DNA of 50,303 nt from Moritella sp. (GTDB taxonomy: Bacteria; Pseudomonadota; Gammaproteobacteria; Enterobacterales; Moritellaceae), in assembly GCF_013215705.1 (NCBI RefSeq), contig NZ_JABSQR010000026.1:1-50303 (forward strand), read 5' to 3'. This document shows positions 17,837-26,689 of the stretch, piece by piece. Each line of letters begins with the position of its first letter. Position 1 is the first letter of the stretch. The notes below the pieces were generated by a model. It did no database searches. It was not told the origin of the DNA and saw nothing but the letters and a program-made list of their open reading frames with translations. Made by a program: the position numbers and the translations under genes.

Positions 17837-19351
17837 TTAGATCCTAATGATAACTTTATCTCGCCCCGAACTTTTTGCTTCATATAACGCTTTATCTGCA
17901 CGCTCGAAAGGGTCAACAGTTTCCTTATCATCGAGTGAGAATTGCGTGACCCCAATTGAGATGGTAATTGAGATCTGTTTACCTTTAAATCTAAACGGTA
18001 TATTTTTGATAGTATTACGTAGTTTATCTAACATAACCTGTATTTCACTTGGCGCTACGTCGGCCAGTAATAACACGAATTCTTCGCCACCAAAACGGGC
18101 GATAAAATCTGAGCTTTTAATTGATTTTTGTAATGCGCGAGCCACGATCTTAAGTGCCTTATCACCGGCGATATGACCAAAACTATCATTGATATTTTTA
18201 AAGTGATCAATATCGATCATCGCGATGGTGGTATTGGTTTTATAACGTTGCCAACGTTTAAATTCAAGCTTAAAGCGCTCATCTAATGCGGTACGATTAT
18301 AGACTTGTGTTAACGAATCTAGGTAGAGTTTATGCTGTTGTGCTTCGAGTCGTTGTGTATGCAGTAAGGTTTCTTTTTTAAGCTGTTCAAGTTGACTTTG
18401 AACCGCTTGAATTTGTTGTTCTAGCAGGAGCTTTTCTTGTAGCAATTGCTGTTGTTGTTGGATACTGCTGGATATTATTTCTAAACCCTGTTGCACATGT
18501 AACTTAGTTTCTGCTAAGTTGTCACTGGTGCTGATATCAAGTTCTAAAATATCAATGCGTTCTTTCAGGTTTGCCAATAAACTGATCTGTTTTTTATTGA
18601 TATTGTTGCTATCAATTAATGAGTTATCAAACTTATAAGCGATGTTATTGAGTTCTTCAACAATGCTATGTAAAAAGGTTTTAGATGCCATACGCTCTTC
18701 ACGCGCACCCTCAATGATGTTGTTGATGATCTGTAAACAGGTATTAACCAGTTCATGACCGCTAATCCCTTCTAATAAACGCTGACGAATTTTCTTGAGA
18801 TTTGAACCAAAGCCACCGGCGAAATCAAGTTCATTGATTAAACGTTGTAAATCATCACATATCTTTTCATGGACTGTTGCTGCAATATTATTATTGTTGG
18901 TCTCTTTTAAATTTTTGATCGCACTATGATAAATGCAGAAGAGTGATTGAACCTTAGTTTGTAATACGGTCACGGCCGTGGCTTTGGGTTCCGCTAACAC
19001 TAATTGCAGTTCTGCAGTGAGTTTAGGATCGTGTTGTAATAAATTAATTAATGATGTAGCTGCTTGAGATACGGCACTATCAGCAATTTTTAAGGTATCA
19101 GATAATACGTTAGGTTGTAGCATTACCTGACGTTCAACCTGCTTGATTTGGGTGATTAGCTCATCGTCAGAAGCGCTACGTTCAAGAGTTGCTTTCAGTT
19201 TGCTCACTTCAATGTTTAGATCGTGATCGATACCTCGTGTTGCACCAAGCAAACGATTAATAAATGCTAATAACATTGCGGTGTTAATTTTTGTGTAGCC
19301 GTTAGCATCACGTTGTCGTGTTGCTGAATGCGAATCTTGTGATATCTGCAT
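17837..19351 (-). CDS. diguanylate cyclase with coiled-coil N-terminal region
   Basis: Makes c-di-GMP from two GTP. The 504-aa protein has a soluble, mainly helical N-terminal region of about 300 residues that I cannot assign. A coiled coil rich in Gln, Leu and Lys (about 295-345) follows, then a complete GGDEF domain. Visible motifs are IDIDHFKNINDSFGHIAGD for metal and GTP, the active signature RFGGEEF (GGEEF at 421-425), and the terminal ADKALYEAKSSGRDKV. The inhibitory-site position reads KSSD rather than RxxD, so product inhibition through the primary I-site may be weakened. No membrane segment is seen. The next gene upstream is a TPR membrane protein with a degenerate GGDEF-like domain. 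Confidence 0.92.
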   Translation of the reverse strand: MQISQDSHSATRQRDANGYTKINTAMLLAFINRLLGATRGIDHDLNIEVSKLKATLERSASDDELITQIKQVERQVMLQPNVLSDTLKIADSAVSQAATSLINLLQHDPKLTAELQLVLAEPKATAVTVLQTKVQSLFCIYHSAIKNLKETNNNNIAATVHEKICDDLQRLINELDFAGGFGSNLKKIRQRLLEGISGHELVNTCLQIINNIIEGAREERMASKTFLHSIVEELNNIAYKFDNSLIDSNNINKKQISLLANLKERIDILELDISTSDNLAETKLHVQQGLEIISSSIQQQQQLLQEKLLLEQQIQAVQSQLEQLKKETLLHTQRLEAQQHKLYLDSLTQVYNRTALDERFKLEFKRWQRYKTNTTIAMIDIDHFKNINDSFGHIAGDKALKIVARALQKSIKSSDFIARFGGEEFVLLLADVAPSEIQVMLDKLRNTIKNIPFRFKGKQISITISIGVTQFSLDDKETVDPFERADKALYEAKSSGRDKVIIRI

Positions 19352-19441
19352 GAAAACTCTTCACATTGGTTAAATCAAAGATGAAGATTAGCTTACCATT
19401 ATATATACATCTATAAAATAGTTTGCTCCTAAAATGTAAGC

Positions 19442-21694
19442 TTACAGCCAATTAATATCATTTTTGTCAGTTGATGATATTACTTTTACTAAGCCTTTTT
19501 CGATTGCCTGCTTTGAACGATTCCAAATATCACCATGGAAAAATGCCGGTTGTGTATAGGTTAGTGCGCTTAATTGCACCCAACTATTTTGCTTGTTTTT
19601 ACGACTTAGTTGCGTAGCACCTGACAAGGCTAAGGTCGCAATATTTAACAGTTTTTTGCTGTCTATTGCGGTAGGGTATTTGAATAAGAAAGGGTGGGAA
19701 ACCATCCCTATCGAAATATCTTTGTTAAAATTAAGTTGGCAATCAAACTGCTCGAACCAGTCTAAAATATAATTAGCTATGATCGCCGGGTCATAATTTT
19801 TGTTTACTTTTCTAACCAATAATAACTGCGTATCATTTAACTGGAATAAACGTTCTGAATCATGAAGTTGTTGTAACAAATAAGTGCCTAATTCGGTTTC
19901 GATTTTATTGACGAGTGAAAGGCTATATTTCTGACGTAAAGGTTGCAAAAAATCGAGACTGATAATGGCACAGCTATGGACGCTGTTTTGCTTATCGGTA
20001 TATTCCCAATCAGAGTAAAATCGTGCTTCTTGTAGTGGTGTCGGGATATATTGTTTCAGACTGTTGATATTATTTAGGCCAGTATTGGGATGAATGTTGT
20101 AGTTATTCTCGAGCTGTTCGACATCTTGTCGTTGTGATTTCATTTTTTGATTATTGACGTAGTACAGATAAAGAATAATCAGCATAATTGCTGCCAGTAA
20201 AAACACGTTAATCATCAAATTATGTTTTGCTTGTTTAAGTTTGGTTACTTGTTTTTGTAGCTGGTCTATTTTTTGCGATTTTATTTCATTATTTTCTTTG
20301 TGTTGATTGGAGACGGGCAATGCCTTTTTTGCGTCAAAGTTAGACAGTTTATTGTAACGCACGAACTGTTTATAGCTATCGAGTGCTTTGGCGTATTGGT
20401 CGGTTTCTTCATAGGCGGTGGCGAGGTAAAGATAGACGGTTTCGAACTGTTTGCTATTGTTAAGTTTACGGGCTATCACTAACGCTTTATTTAAACGTGT
20501 TAATGCCGCGTCGTAATGTTGCTGCTGGATCGCTAAATTAGCCAGATGTACGAGCGATTCAAGTAATAAGGTGCTTTGGCCATTAGTGTAAAACAGTTTT
20601 TCAGCATTGGATAAATACTGTTCGGCCAAGCTAAAGTTACCCATTTGCAGGTAGGTCTTGCCAACTTCGAAATAAACGGCGTTTAATCTGTTCTTGTCAT
20701 TAAAAATTTTCAGTAAATCTAAGGCGTTAAAATAATAAACTAACGATAAGTTATATTCTTTAATTTTGCGGTGCATACTGGCAAGGGCTAATAAAGAATC
20801 AGACAATTGCAGTTTGTTACCGAGGTTTTGATAATATTGCGCGGATTGATTGGCAAAGTTGATTGCCAATTTAAAATTATCTTGAGCAATATACGCCTGA
20901 CTCATTTTTTTAGTCAGTAGACCATTCAGTGTATCGTTATTATCAAGCAATTTCTGTAGGGCTTTATTGTAAAAATTTATCGCCAAGGTTAAGTTATTTT
21001 GTTGCTGGTAATTATAACCAATAGCATAAGCAGCCCAAGCTGCATTATTTGTTAATGGTGCTTTGGCTGCAAACGTTTGAGCTTCGCGAAACAGTGCCAT
21101 TGACTCCTCGTAATTGTTGAGATTTAGCGCTATTTCACCAGCAATAATCTTGAGGGTAAAATAACCGTTTGCTGTCGGATTATAAGTATTGTCAGCAACA
21201 CTGCTGAGTACTTGCTCAATGGTTTCTTGGGCAAGTTGAAAATTAGCCAAGGTCGTTGATTGCGCTAGAATATGACTTTTTATTAATAAACTTTGTTGTC
21301 TTAAATGTAAGGGAACGTTATGTGTTTTGTTGACGAGCATTTTATCCAGGATGACGACTGCTTGATCGATATTGTTGGCATAGAAATAACATAAGGCTTT
21401 TTGTTGTTTAATCAGTACGAGATCAGAAGGGGTGACCGATTTTTCTCTGATTTGACTCACACGTGAAATAGTGCTGAATACGTCTTTTTTTTGTATTTGC
21501 AGGTACTCATCAATAATTTGAATGCATTGATAAGGTTGGCTGTATTGTACTACTTGACTGCGTTTTAGCTCATTAGGCAACATGAGCTGGTTAAATAAGC
21601 TTGCGGTTGCAGTGGTGCTAAAGAGAATAAATGCAAGAACATAAAAAAAACGTAAGATCATGTGTTTCATATCGACTAGAAAGGCAGCCATCAC
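19442..21694 (-). CDS. TPR sensor-like membrane protein with degenerate GGDEF domain
   Basis: A 750-aa protein with a signal peptide (hydrophobic ILRFFYVLAFILFSTTATAS) and a long periplasmic stretch of tetratricopeptide repeats. Repeat-like phrases include SLALLALASMHRKIKEYNLSL-type units and YLYLATAYEETDQYAKALDSY. One membrane helix, around IMLIILYLYYVNN, leads to a cytoplasmic C-terminal domain of GGDEF shape with IISLDFLQPLRQ and DISIGMVSHPF. Where GGEEF should stand, it reads LFQLNDTQLLL, so cyclase activity is not expected. The start could be this ATG or one eight codons later; the signal peptide fits both. It lies 90 bp upstream of an intact cyclase, suggesting a signalling pair. Confidence 0.82.
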   Translation of the reverse strand: MMAAFLVDMKHMILRFFYVLAFILFSTTATASLFNQLMLPNELKRSQVVQYSQPYQCIQIIDEYLQIQKKDVFSTISRVSQIREKSVTPSDLVLIKQQKALCYFYANNIDQAVVILDKMLVNKTHNVPLHLRQQSLLIKSHILAQSTTLANFQLAQETIEQVLSSVADNTYNPTANGYFTLKIIAGEIALNLNNYEESMALFREAQTFAAKAPLTNNAAWAAYAIGYNYQQQNNLTLAINFYNKALQKLLDNNDTLNGLLTKKMSQAYIAQDNFKLAINFANQSAQYYQNLGNKLQLSDSLLALASMHRKIKEYNLSLVYYFNALDLLKIFNDKNRLNAVYFEVGKTYLQMGNFSLAEQYLSNAEKLFYTNGQSTLLLESLVHLANLAIQQQHYDAALTRLNKALVIARKLNNSKQFETVYLYLATAYEETDQYAKALDSYKQFVRYNKLSNFDAKKALPVSNQHKENNEIKSQKIDQLQKQVTKLKQAKHNLMINVFLLAAIMLIILYLYYVNNQKMKSQRQDVEQLENNYNIHPNTGLNNINSLKQYIPTPLQEARFYSDWEYTDKQNSVHSCAIISLDFLQPLRQKYSLSLVNKIETELGTYLLQQLHDSERLFQLNDTQLLLVRKVNKNYDPAIIANYILDWFEQFDCQLNFNKDISIGMVSHPFLFKYPTAIDSKKLLNIATLALSGATQLSRKNKQNSWVQLSALTYTQPAFFHGDIWNRSKQAIEKGLVKVISSTDKNDINWL

Positions 21695-21775
21695 ATTCTT
21701 ATGATTACATGTCCTTATTAAATATTAGCCTTCCTTTGCTAATTTAGGCCTCGGTCTGAGTGAGGTTGAAATTGC

Positions 21776-21903
21776 TATACCCAAGTTATTTCTGCTCATC
21801 TCCCGTAGGGCAAGCCGACCGAAGGCATCTTCGGCGTTATGAAGTCTTGAATATACTCTTCATTCGGTTTGCTGATTGTGCATCTTGAAGTAGCTTGGGT
21901 ATA
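21776..21903. repeat. MITE-like dispersed repeat, copy 2 (full length)
   Basis: A 128-bp element with inverted ends TATACCCAAG (21776-21785) and CTTGGGTATA (21894-21903). Inside is a CCGAAG-GCAT-CTTCGG hairpin. The right half (21873-21906) is identical over 34 nt to copy 1 at 6590-6623. It has no coding capacity and lies in the gap between two minus-strand genes. It may be a non-autonomous mobile element or a REP-like family; no transposase that could move it is in the window. Confidence 0.7.
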
Positions 21904-22017
21904 TATGATCAATAAGGGAATTTATATACCCAATTGATTGCAGCTGTTAAATACTAAACTATTTTTCTGCTTTTGTTAATAACGGGATATTTAAAAAAAG
22001 ACCCCGTATATGTCATG

Positions 22018-22872
22018 TTACTGACGGATTAAGCGAATATTATCTATCTTAGCATCAGAATTGGTTCTAAATGGATTTATATCCAAGCCACCTCTGCGGG
22101 TGTAGCGTGCATATACAGTTAATTGCTCTGGTTTACAGAAGTGCATGATATCTGTGAAAATACGTTCTACGCACTGTTCGTGAAACTCATTATGCTGACG
22201 GAATGAGATTAAATAACGTAATAATGCTTCTTGGTCGATCTTATTACCCTGATAGGCAATATAAACACTGCCCCAATCGGGTTGATTCGTCACGAGGCAA
22301 TTCGATTTTAATAAATGGCTGTAAAGTACTTCATCAACGTTATCATTGTTGTCTGCTGCAGATTTTAATAACTTGGCATTAAACTCATAATCCTCGACAT
22401 CGATATCAAGGTGATCAATACAGCTACCGGTGATCTTGGTAATTTGGCTTGGCGCCTTATCTAAGTCATCAAACACTAGCACTTCAACAGGACCTTGTGC
22501 GCATGCTGCTAGATCACGTTGTAGTGTTTCAGTGACTTCATCTGTTGAACCAAAGCGCGTTTGGTTGAAGCTATTTAAGTACAGTTTGAATGATTTTGAT
22601 TCGATCAAGTTTACTGATGTGGCACAAACTTTCACTTCAGCAACAGCAACAATAGGCTTACCTTTGCTATTTAACCAAGACAGCTCATATAAATTCCATA
22701 GATCACACCCGGTGAACGGCAGTTGATCGGATAGTGCCAGATCATCACGATTCAATTGTCTTGGTACCGGTTGTAACAAGCTTGGTTGATATTGAGAGAT
22801 ATACTCCGTTTTTTGCCCTAAGTTTAACTTATCTAGTGCCGTTGAATCTTGGTAACGGTTTGCTGGTGTCAT
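22018..22872 (-). CDS. queF: NADPH-dependent 7-cyano-7-deazaguanine reductase
   Basis: Reduces preQ0 to preQ1 in queuosine synthesis. The 284-aa two-domain form matches E. coli QueF (282), which differs from the short Bacillus type. Motifs are [13 protein letters not shown], the QueF signature [17 protein letters not shown], the catalytic Cys in [27 protein letters not shown] and [17 protein letters not shown]. It is divergent from syd across 100 bp, as in E. coli. tRNA-modification genes (truC) are nearby but not in the same transcript. Confidence 0.97.
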   Translation of the reverse strand: MTPANRYQDSTALDKLNLGQKTEYISQYQPSLLQPVPRQLNRDDLALSDQLPFTGCDLWNLYELSWLNSKGKPIVAVAEVKVCATSVNLIESKSFKLYLNSFNQTRFGSTDEVTETLQRDLAACAQGPVEVLVFDDLDKAPSQITKITGSCIDHLDIDVEDYEFNAKLLKSAADNNDNVDEVLYSHLLKSNCLVTNQPDWGSVYIAYQGNKIDQEALLRYLISFRQHNEFHEQCVERIFTDIMHFCKPEQLTVYARYTRRGGLDINPFRTNSDAKIDNIRLIRQ

Positions 22873-22983
22873 GGTTACTTCTCGTCTGTTGCAGATAATT
22901 TACTTATCAATAGCCAGATTGTAATAAATTTTACTGCGGAGTGATATGCTAGAGCAGATTTAATCATTTTTATGGGGAATGTA

Positions 22984-23553
22984 ATGACTGTAGCTGTAAC
23001 CGATGCGCTTATTGCTTTTTATGCACGCTGTGAACAACTGTGGCAAGCACAAGACTACTTACCACAACAAGAGTTCGATCCTGAGTGGGATTCACCGTGC
23101 TTTATTGAAGCGTCGACTAGTGTACAGTTACGTGCTGAACATAAAGCTTGGTTGCCGGTGAAACGTGATGAGATAACGTCATTTAGTAATATTGAGTCGG
23201 CGCTAAATATTGAGCTTGATCCGCAGATCGCCGATTTTTTTGGTGCTTATTTTAGTGATCACATGCCCGCTAGTTTTAATGATGAGGTCATTGAATTGGT
23301 ACAGGTGTGGAGTGCAGCTGATTTTGACCGCTTACAAGAAAATATGATTGCGCATTTGATGATGAAAAAAACATTAAAGCAGCCGCCAACACTGTTCATT
23401 GCTAGCTGCGTCGATGAGATGCAGATTATTGCACTAGACAATGTCAGTGGCGAAGTGGTGCGTGAAACCTTAGGTAAAGGTATTACAGCGGTATTAGCCC
23501 CTGATCTGGCTAGTTTTATTAGTCAATTAACACCGGTGTTACTCGAGCAATAA
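22984..23553 (+). CDS. syd: SecY-interacting protein Syd
   Basis: A peripheral inner-membrane protein that binds SecY. In E. coli it is proposed to monitor translocon assembly. I choose the second ATG (MTVAVTDALIAFY, 189 aa) because GGGGA lies about 6 nt upstream; the first ATG, at 22972, overlaps that ribosome site. Conserved family stretches are FFGAYFSDHMPASF, VQVWSAADFDRLQENMIAHLMMKK and PPTLFIASC, with SGEVVRETLGKGITA near the end. It is divergent from queF, as in enterobacteria. Confidence 0.92.
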   Translation: MTVAVTDALIAFYARCEQLWQAQDYLPQQEFDPEWDSPCFIEASTSVQLRAEHKAWLPVKRDEITSFSNIESALNIELDPQIADFFGAYFSDHMPASFNDEVIELVQVWSAADFDRLQENMIAHLMMKKTLKQPPTLFIASCVDEMQIIALDNVSGEVVRETLGKGITAVLAPDLASFISQLTPVLLEQ

Positions 23554-23561
23554 ATAGCGGC

Positions 23562-23581
23562 TCACTGTCAGTCTACAGTGA
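23562..23581. terminator. weak hairpin between convergent syd and the Zn-ribbon gene
   Basis: A 7-bp perfect stem TCACTGT/ACAGTGA with a 6-nt loop, just past the syd stop. The following bases (CTGTTATTG) give only a poor T-tract, so termination is uncertain. Confidence 0.35.
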
Positions 23582-23621
23582 CTGTTATTGCTAACGTCTC
23601 ATTGTGACTACATGCAGCATA

Positions 23622-24389
23622 CTACCAAGGTAAGTTGGATAATAAGCGGCAAGGGTCGCATTTAAAATCAAAGATACCGTGTAATGGTGTTGTTAGTTTC
23701 CATTCGCCATTACAACTTGGGCAACAGCGTTGTTCTGTTTCATCTGTTTGTTTAGCCGCATCAGCTAAATGATAAAGATAATAATAGGTGGGTGTATTGG
23801 TTTGTTGTTCAATATCTTTCGCCAATTGCCAGCCGGTATTATTTAACGGGCTGTTTATATCCGTTAATACGTCGCTACATGCTTGTTGTAGCGTCGTGCC
23901 GTGCATTTGTAATTCATCCGTCGAGCTCCAATCCACTTGCCAGCGTAACAGCGCTTGATGATCGTTTGCTTTCGGTGTTGGCAATTTGTACAGTGGGATC
24001 GGCGCAAGATGTTCACCGCAACGCAAAGGTGAGCAAGTGCTTAGGTAATGGGTGTACAGTACTTGCCATTCAGGCTGTTGACAAGGGTCGGTATTATCTG
24101 AATGTAAATCCATGCCTGTCAGGCGGATTTTAGGCGCGAGTAAACCGGCCTCACTCAAGGTCTGTAAGCATTTTTCAACAATACTTGAATGATGCCTTGG
24201 ATGTAAACTTTCTTCTTCGGGACAAACAACACGGGTAATAAAGACGCCGTCATCGATACTGGTTGGAAATTCACGACCTAATATTTGGCCGTTGTAACGT
24301 AAGGCATCAATAAGTTGGGTTATGGCGCCATCAACAGCTTCAATGGTGGTGTCTTGGTAACATTCAAAAGTCAGTTCTGCAGTAAACAA
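23622..24389 (-). CDS. Zn-ribbon-containing protein (DUF2310-like)
   Basis: A 255-aa cytosolic protein of unknown function. The C-terminus carries a four-cysteine zinc ribbon, CPSCNGEW followed by FKCDPCRLLSNLPW; an extra Cys precedes the first pair. The body has conserved-looking phrases such as YTHYLSTCSPLRCGEHLAPIPLY and LRWQVDWSSTDELQMHG. I match it by memory to the DUF2310 family, which has been suggested to bind nucleic acid. It heads a run of small minus-strand unknown genes next to syd. Confidence 0.75.
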   Translation of the reverse strand: MFTAELTFECYQDTTIEAVDGAITQLIDALRYNGQILGREFPTSIDDGVFITRVVCPEEESLHPRHHSSIVEKCLQTLSEAGLLAPKIRLTGMDLHSDNTDPCQQPEWQVLYTHYLSTCSPLRCGEHLAPIPLYKLPTPKANDHQALLRWQVDWSSTDELQMHGTTLQQACSDVLTDINSPLNNTGWQLAKDIEQQTNTPTYYYLYHLADAAKQTDETEQRCCPSCNGEWKLTTPLHGIFDFKCDPCRLLSNLPW

Positions 24390-24408
24390 GGTAGTCTCTC
24401 TGTGCCAG

Positions 24409-24738
24409 TTATTGTGTTAATAATGCTTTTTTTAATGCGGCTATTTCGGCTTTTAGTTCGTTCATTTCTTGACGTAGTGGTGCAATCTCTTCGCGTACTG
24501 ATGCGATAGCGGTCGTAATAAGCACTGCGGTTGGGTTTGCTACATCTGTGCTGGTGGTTGTAGGTGTATTTTTTGGTGGCACGATTGCATTCGGATCAAA
24601 ACGCCATTTTTTCAGAGTCTCAATAATATCGCGCATAGTTGCTGGTTGTACGAGTCGTGATTTAATCAGTGCCATTGAGGGCTTCTTGCCTTCGAGAGCC
24701 AGTTGGTTTGCGGCATCGACAATATGTTGTAGGCTCAT
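24409..24738 (-). CDS. small protein with KfrA-like N-terminal HTH and coiled coil
   Basis: 109 aa. Residues 1-45 (MSLQHIVDAANQLALEGKKP, then IKSRLVQPATMRDIIETLKKW) look like the DNA-binding start of KfrA-type proteins. A Pro/Thr-rich linker follows, then a coiled coil (EEIAPLRQEMNELKAEIAALKKALL). This suggests a small dimeric DNA-binding protein, but no function is known. It lies 19 bp upstream of the Zn-ribbon gene on the same strand, probably co-transcribed. The assignment to a family is inference. Confidence 0.65.
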   Translation of the reverse strand: MSLQHIVDAANQLALEGKKPSMALIKSRLVQPATMRDIIETLKKWRFDPNAIVPPKNTPTTTSTDVANPTAVLITTAIASVREEIAPLRQEMNELKAEIAALKKALLTQ

Positions 24739-24808
24739 GGTATTTCTTCCTTAGTATCCTAGTCGTTGTAATTCTGGTTTTCATCGGTGACAGCTATATG
24801 TCAGGCTA

Positions 24809-25036
24809 TCAACGCAGCATGGCATCAAGGTGGTCAATGACTTCTGCCCAGTCGGCATCTTCGTAAATTGATTCTTTGAGAAACATCGCTTGAGAGTTGT
24901 TCCAAAACGGGGCTTCAAATAGTAATACGCCCGCGTCGAGTTTATGCTGACTAATAAAGCGTTTCATGCTTAATTCATCATTATCTAACCCAAGTTGCGC
25001 AAATAACAGTTCTAAGGTTTGCGTGGCTAACAGCAT
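24809..25036 (-). CDS. DUF2789-family small protein
   Basis: About 75 aa, acidic, no membrane segment. The pattern ELLFAQLGLDNDELSMKRFI, then APFWNNSQAMFLKESI and ending DADWAEVIDHLDAMLR, matches the DUF2789 family as I remember it. Function unknown. I place the start at MLLATQTLELL because GGAG lies 7 nt upstream; the ATG one codon earlier (25039) is equally possible. A longer version from 25084 lacks a ribosome site. Confidence 0.7.
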   Translation of the reverse strand: MLLATQTLELLFAQLGLDNDELSMKRFISQHKLDAGVLLFEAPFWNNSQAMFLKESIYEDADWAEVIDHLDAMLR

Positions 25037-25100
25037 CATCTGGCTCCAGTGTTTTTTTTCAGTATAGCCAGAGATGAGCAACAACGTTAGTTTATCACGG

Positions 25101-25397
25101 TTAATCTATTGCATAAGGCGGGACGATAAACTCTAAGACAGTTGGTCCGGCCATCACAAGGCAAGCTTGATAAGCATTTTCACCATTGCTACTAAACTCG
25201 AAATTAAATTTATAACGAAATAAACTGCCTTTGTGCGGATACCAAGAAATACCGGCTTGTGCCGTTGATAACCATTGTAGTTGTTGCTGTTGGCAATATT
25301 GCTTGATCAGCGCATTGGCTAATTCTGCTTGTTTACGCAGGTGTGAAAAGATCACAACCCCGATAAACCCAACGACGATGACTAACAAACTGCCCAT
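25101..25397 (-). CDS. DUF3301-family membrane-anchored small protein
   Basis: 98 aa. An N-terminal membrane anchor (LLVIVVGFIGVVIFSHL) is followed by a helical AELANALIKQYCQQQQLQWL segment. A beta-rich part with FRYKFNFEFSSNGENAYQACLVM follows, and the protein ends EFIVPPYAID. This fits DUF3301, a family of unknown function. It lies between the DUF2789-like and DUF3549-like genes on the same strand. Confidence 0.75.
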   Translation of the reverse strand: MGSLLVIVVGFIGVVIFSHLRKQAELANALIKQYCQQQQLQWLSTAQAGISWYPHKGSLFRYKFNFEFSSNGENAYQACLVMAGPTVLEFIVPPYAID

Positions 25398-25457
25398 ATT
25401 TTAATCACTCCGTGATAGCTGTTTTATTATTGATGCTTTGCCAGCAGTGCTGGTTAT

Positions 25458-25505
25458 GCTTAGCTGCGTTGTTGACGAAAACGCTTAGCTACGTTGCTGG
25501 CGAAA
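25458..25505. repeat. tandem 25-bp-period duplication covering a gene's 3' end
   Basis: GCTTAGCTRCGTTGYTGRCG occurs twice with a 25-bp period (25458-25480 and 25483-25505; 20 of 23 bases alike). The second copy contains the stop codon and last six codons of the DUF3549-like gene. The first is a relic of the same end lying just downstream, with its own stop codon. Confidence 0.65.
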
Positions 25506-26540
25506 CAGTAGGCCAATTGCGCTGCCAAGGGTATTGGTGCGGTTTGGATTACGCAACATGGCTAACACTTTATTACGTAGACTTGGTATTGCAATTAAGT
25601 CGGAGAACAGATAAATAAACAGTTCTTGACCTTGCTGTTGTTGTACCGCCGCTTCAAAGAATGCCAATAGTCGTGCTTCGTCATCAAGATCATGCCAGCA
25701 GCGACCAGCTAATGCGACAATCGTTTGGCTAATATCGTTATGTTTAAATAACGCAGGGTAAAGGTCTGTGCGTAGTCCCTGTGCCGGTGCGCTTGATAAT
25801 GCACGGATTAGCATAGATAGGCGTACATCATTTGGTGTCGCTAATGCGGCTTCTTGACTAATTAATGTTGCGATTGCTTCACTTATTACCGTTGGCAGGG
25901 CTTCGTGCTCAAGTGCCAGGCAAAGTGAATATAATGGCTCTGTGGGTAATTTTGGTAATGCAGCGGCGACGTGCTGCGTATTATTATCACGATCTAAGCG
26001 CGCAGCGATATCGCAAATACCTTGTACACCCACTTCTTGCCACTGCTCAAATCCAAGCTTATTGGCAAAGTAGTTATGCGCCGTTGGATAGTATTTACTT
26101 TCTGGGCGAATGAAATCACGGTTGATAACGGCATTTAACATCGCCACTTTATCTGTGCTTGGTTTAAATACATACGGATTTGTTGCGAGTTGTTCTTGCT
26201 GTTCTTCACTTGGGGTCTTTTCTAACATCAGACCAAGCGATTCAACTACCATGTTAAGGAAGACATTACGCGTCCCTTGGATGAGTAGACCTTGCTCATC
26301 AAGTGGGAACTTAAGAAACCAGATGTAGTGCTGATTATGTTCGTTTTTGTTCCAGAAGGTAATGGCAAATTGAGCATGGCGTTGCAGTGGCGCAGGGTAA
26401 GCTTGCTGTGCCGATTCAAATTGCATAAAGTCGTCGGTAGAAATTTTGCTGATCTTACGGCCCATGTCATATACGCGAAACTGAGTCTTTGCTTGTAACA
26501 GAAATTCCGATAGCGTATTGAGGGTATGCGTATTTGCCAT
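25485..26540 (-). CDS. DUF3549-family protein
   Basis: 351 aa, soluble, no known catalytic motif. It starts with a conserved-looking domain (LSEFLLQAKTQFRVYDMGRKISKIS, FAITFWNKNEHNQHYIWFLKFPLDEQGLL). It continues as helical repeats, giving the look of a HEAT-like scaffold in the second half. I recall DUF3549 in this position in vibrios and shewanellas, with DUF3301 and DUF2789 downstream and yqcC-truC divergent. Function unknown. Confidence 0.8.
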   Translation of the reverse strand: MANTHTLNTLSEFLLQAKTQFRVYDMGRKISKISTDDFMQFESAQQAYPAPLQRHAQFAITFWNKNEHNQHYIWFLKFPLDEQGLLIQGTRNVFLNMVVESLGLMLEKTPSEEQQEQLATNPYVFKPSTDKVAMLNAVINRDFIRPESKYYPTAHNYFANKLGFEQWQEVGVQGICDIAARLDRDNNTQHVAAALPKLPTEPLYSLCLALEHEALPTVISEAIATLISQEAALATPNDVRLSMLIRALSSAPAQGLRTDLYPALFKHNDISQTIVALAGRCWHDLDDEARLLAFFEAAVQQQQGQELFIYLFSDLIAIPSLRNKVLAMLRNPNRTNTLGSAIGLLFRQQRS

Positions 26541-26584
26541 GATCTAATGTATCCGAGTTAAAAGTGGGGCCTAAGTATTGGCGT

Positions 26585-26613
26585 ATTATACGCAAACCTT
26601 ATCAAGATGCGAA
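26585..26613 (-). promoter_or_regulatory. likely promoter of the DUF3549-like operon
   Basis: On the minus strand TTCGCA (26608-26613), a 17-bp spacer and a perfect TATAAT (26585-26590), about 45 bp upstream of the ATG. The -10 lies within the palindrome GCGTATTATACGC. Confidence 0.55.
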
Positions 26614-26631
26614 TGAGATTACGATGCGCTT

Positions 26632-26659
26632 TTGTATCTGGTCGCTGCTGGCGTATAAT
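26632..26659 (+). promoter_or_regulatory. likely promoter of yqcC-truC
   Basis: TTGTAT (26632-26637), a 16-bp spacer and a perfect TATAAT (26654-26659), 30 bp before the yqcC ATG. It faces away from the neighbouring minus-strand promoter. Confidence 0.6.
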
Positions 26660-26689
26660 GCTGCTAAATTTGTTTCATGAGATAATAGT

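Noticed and set aside
21985-22017. A-run with flanking CGGG/CCCG after queF
   Set aside because: The A-run falls in the loop rather than after the stem, so it is not a credible terminator.
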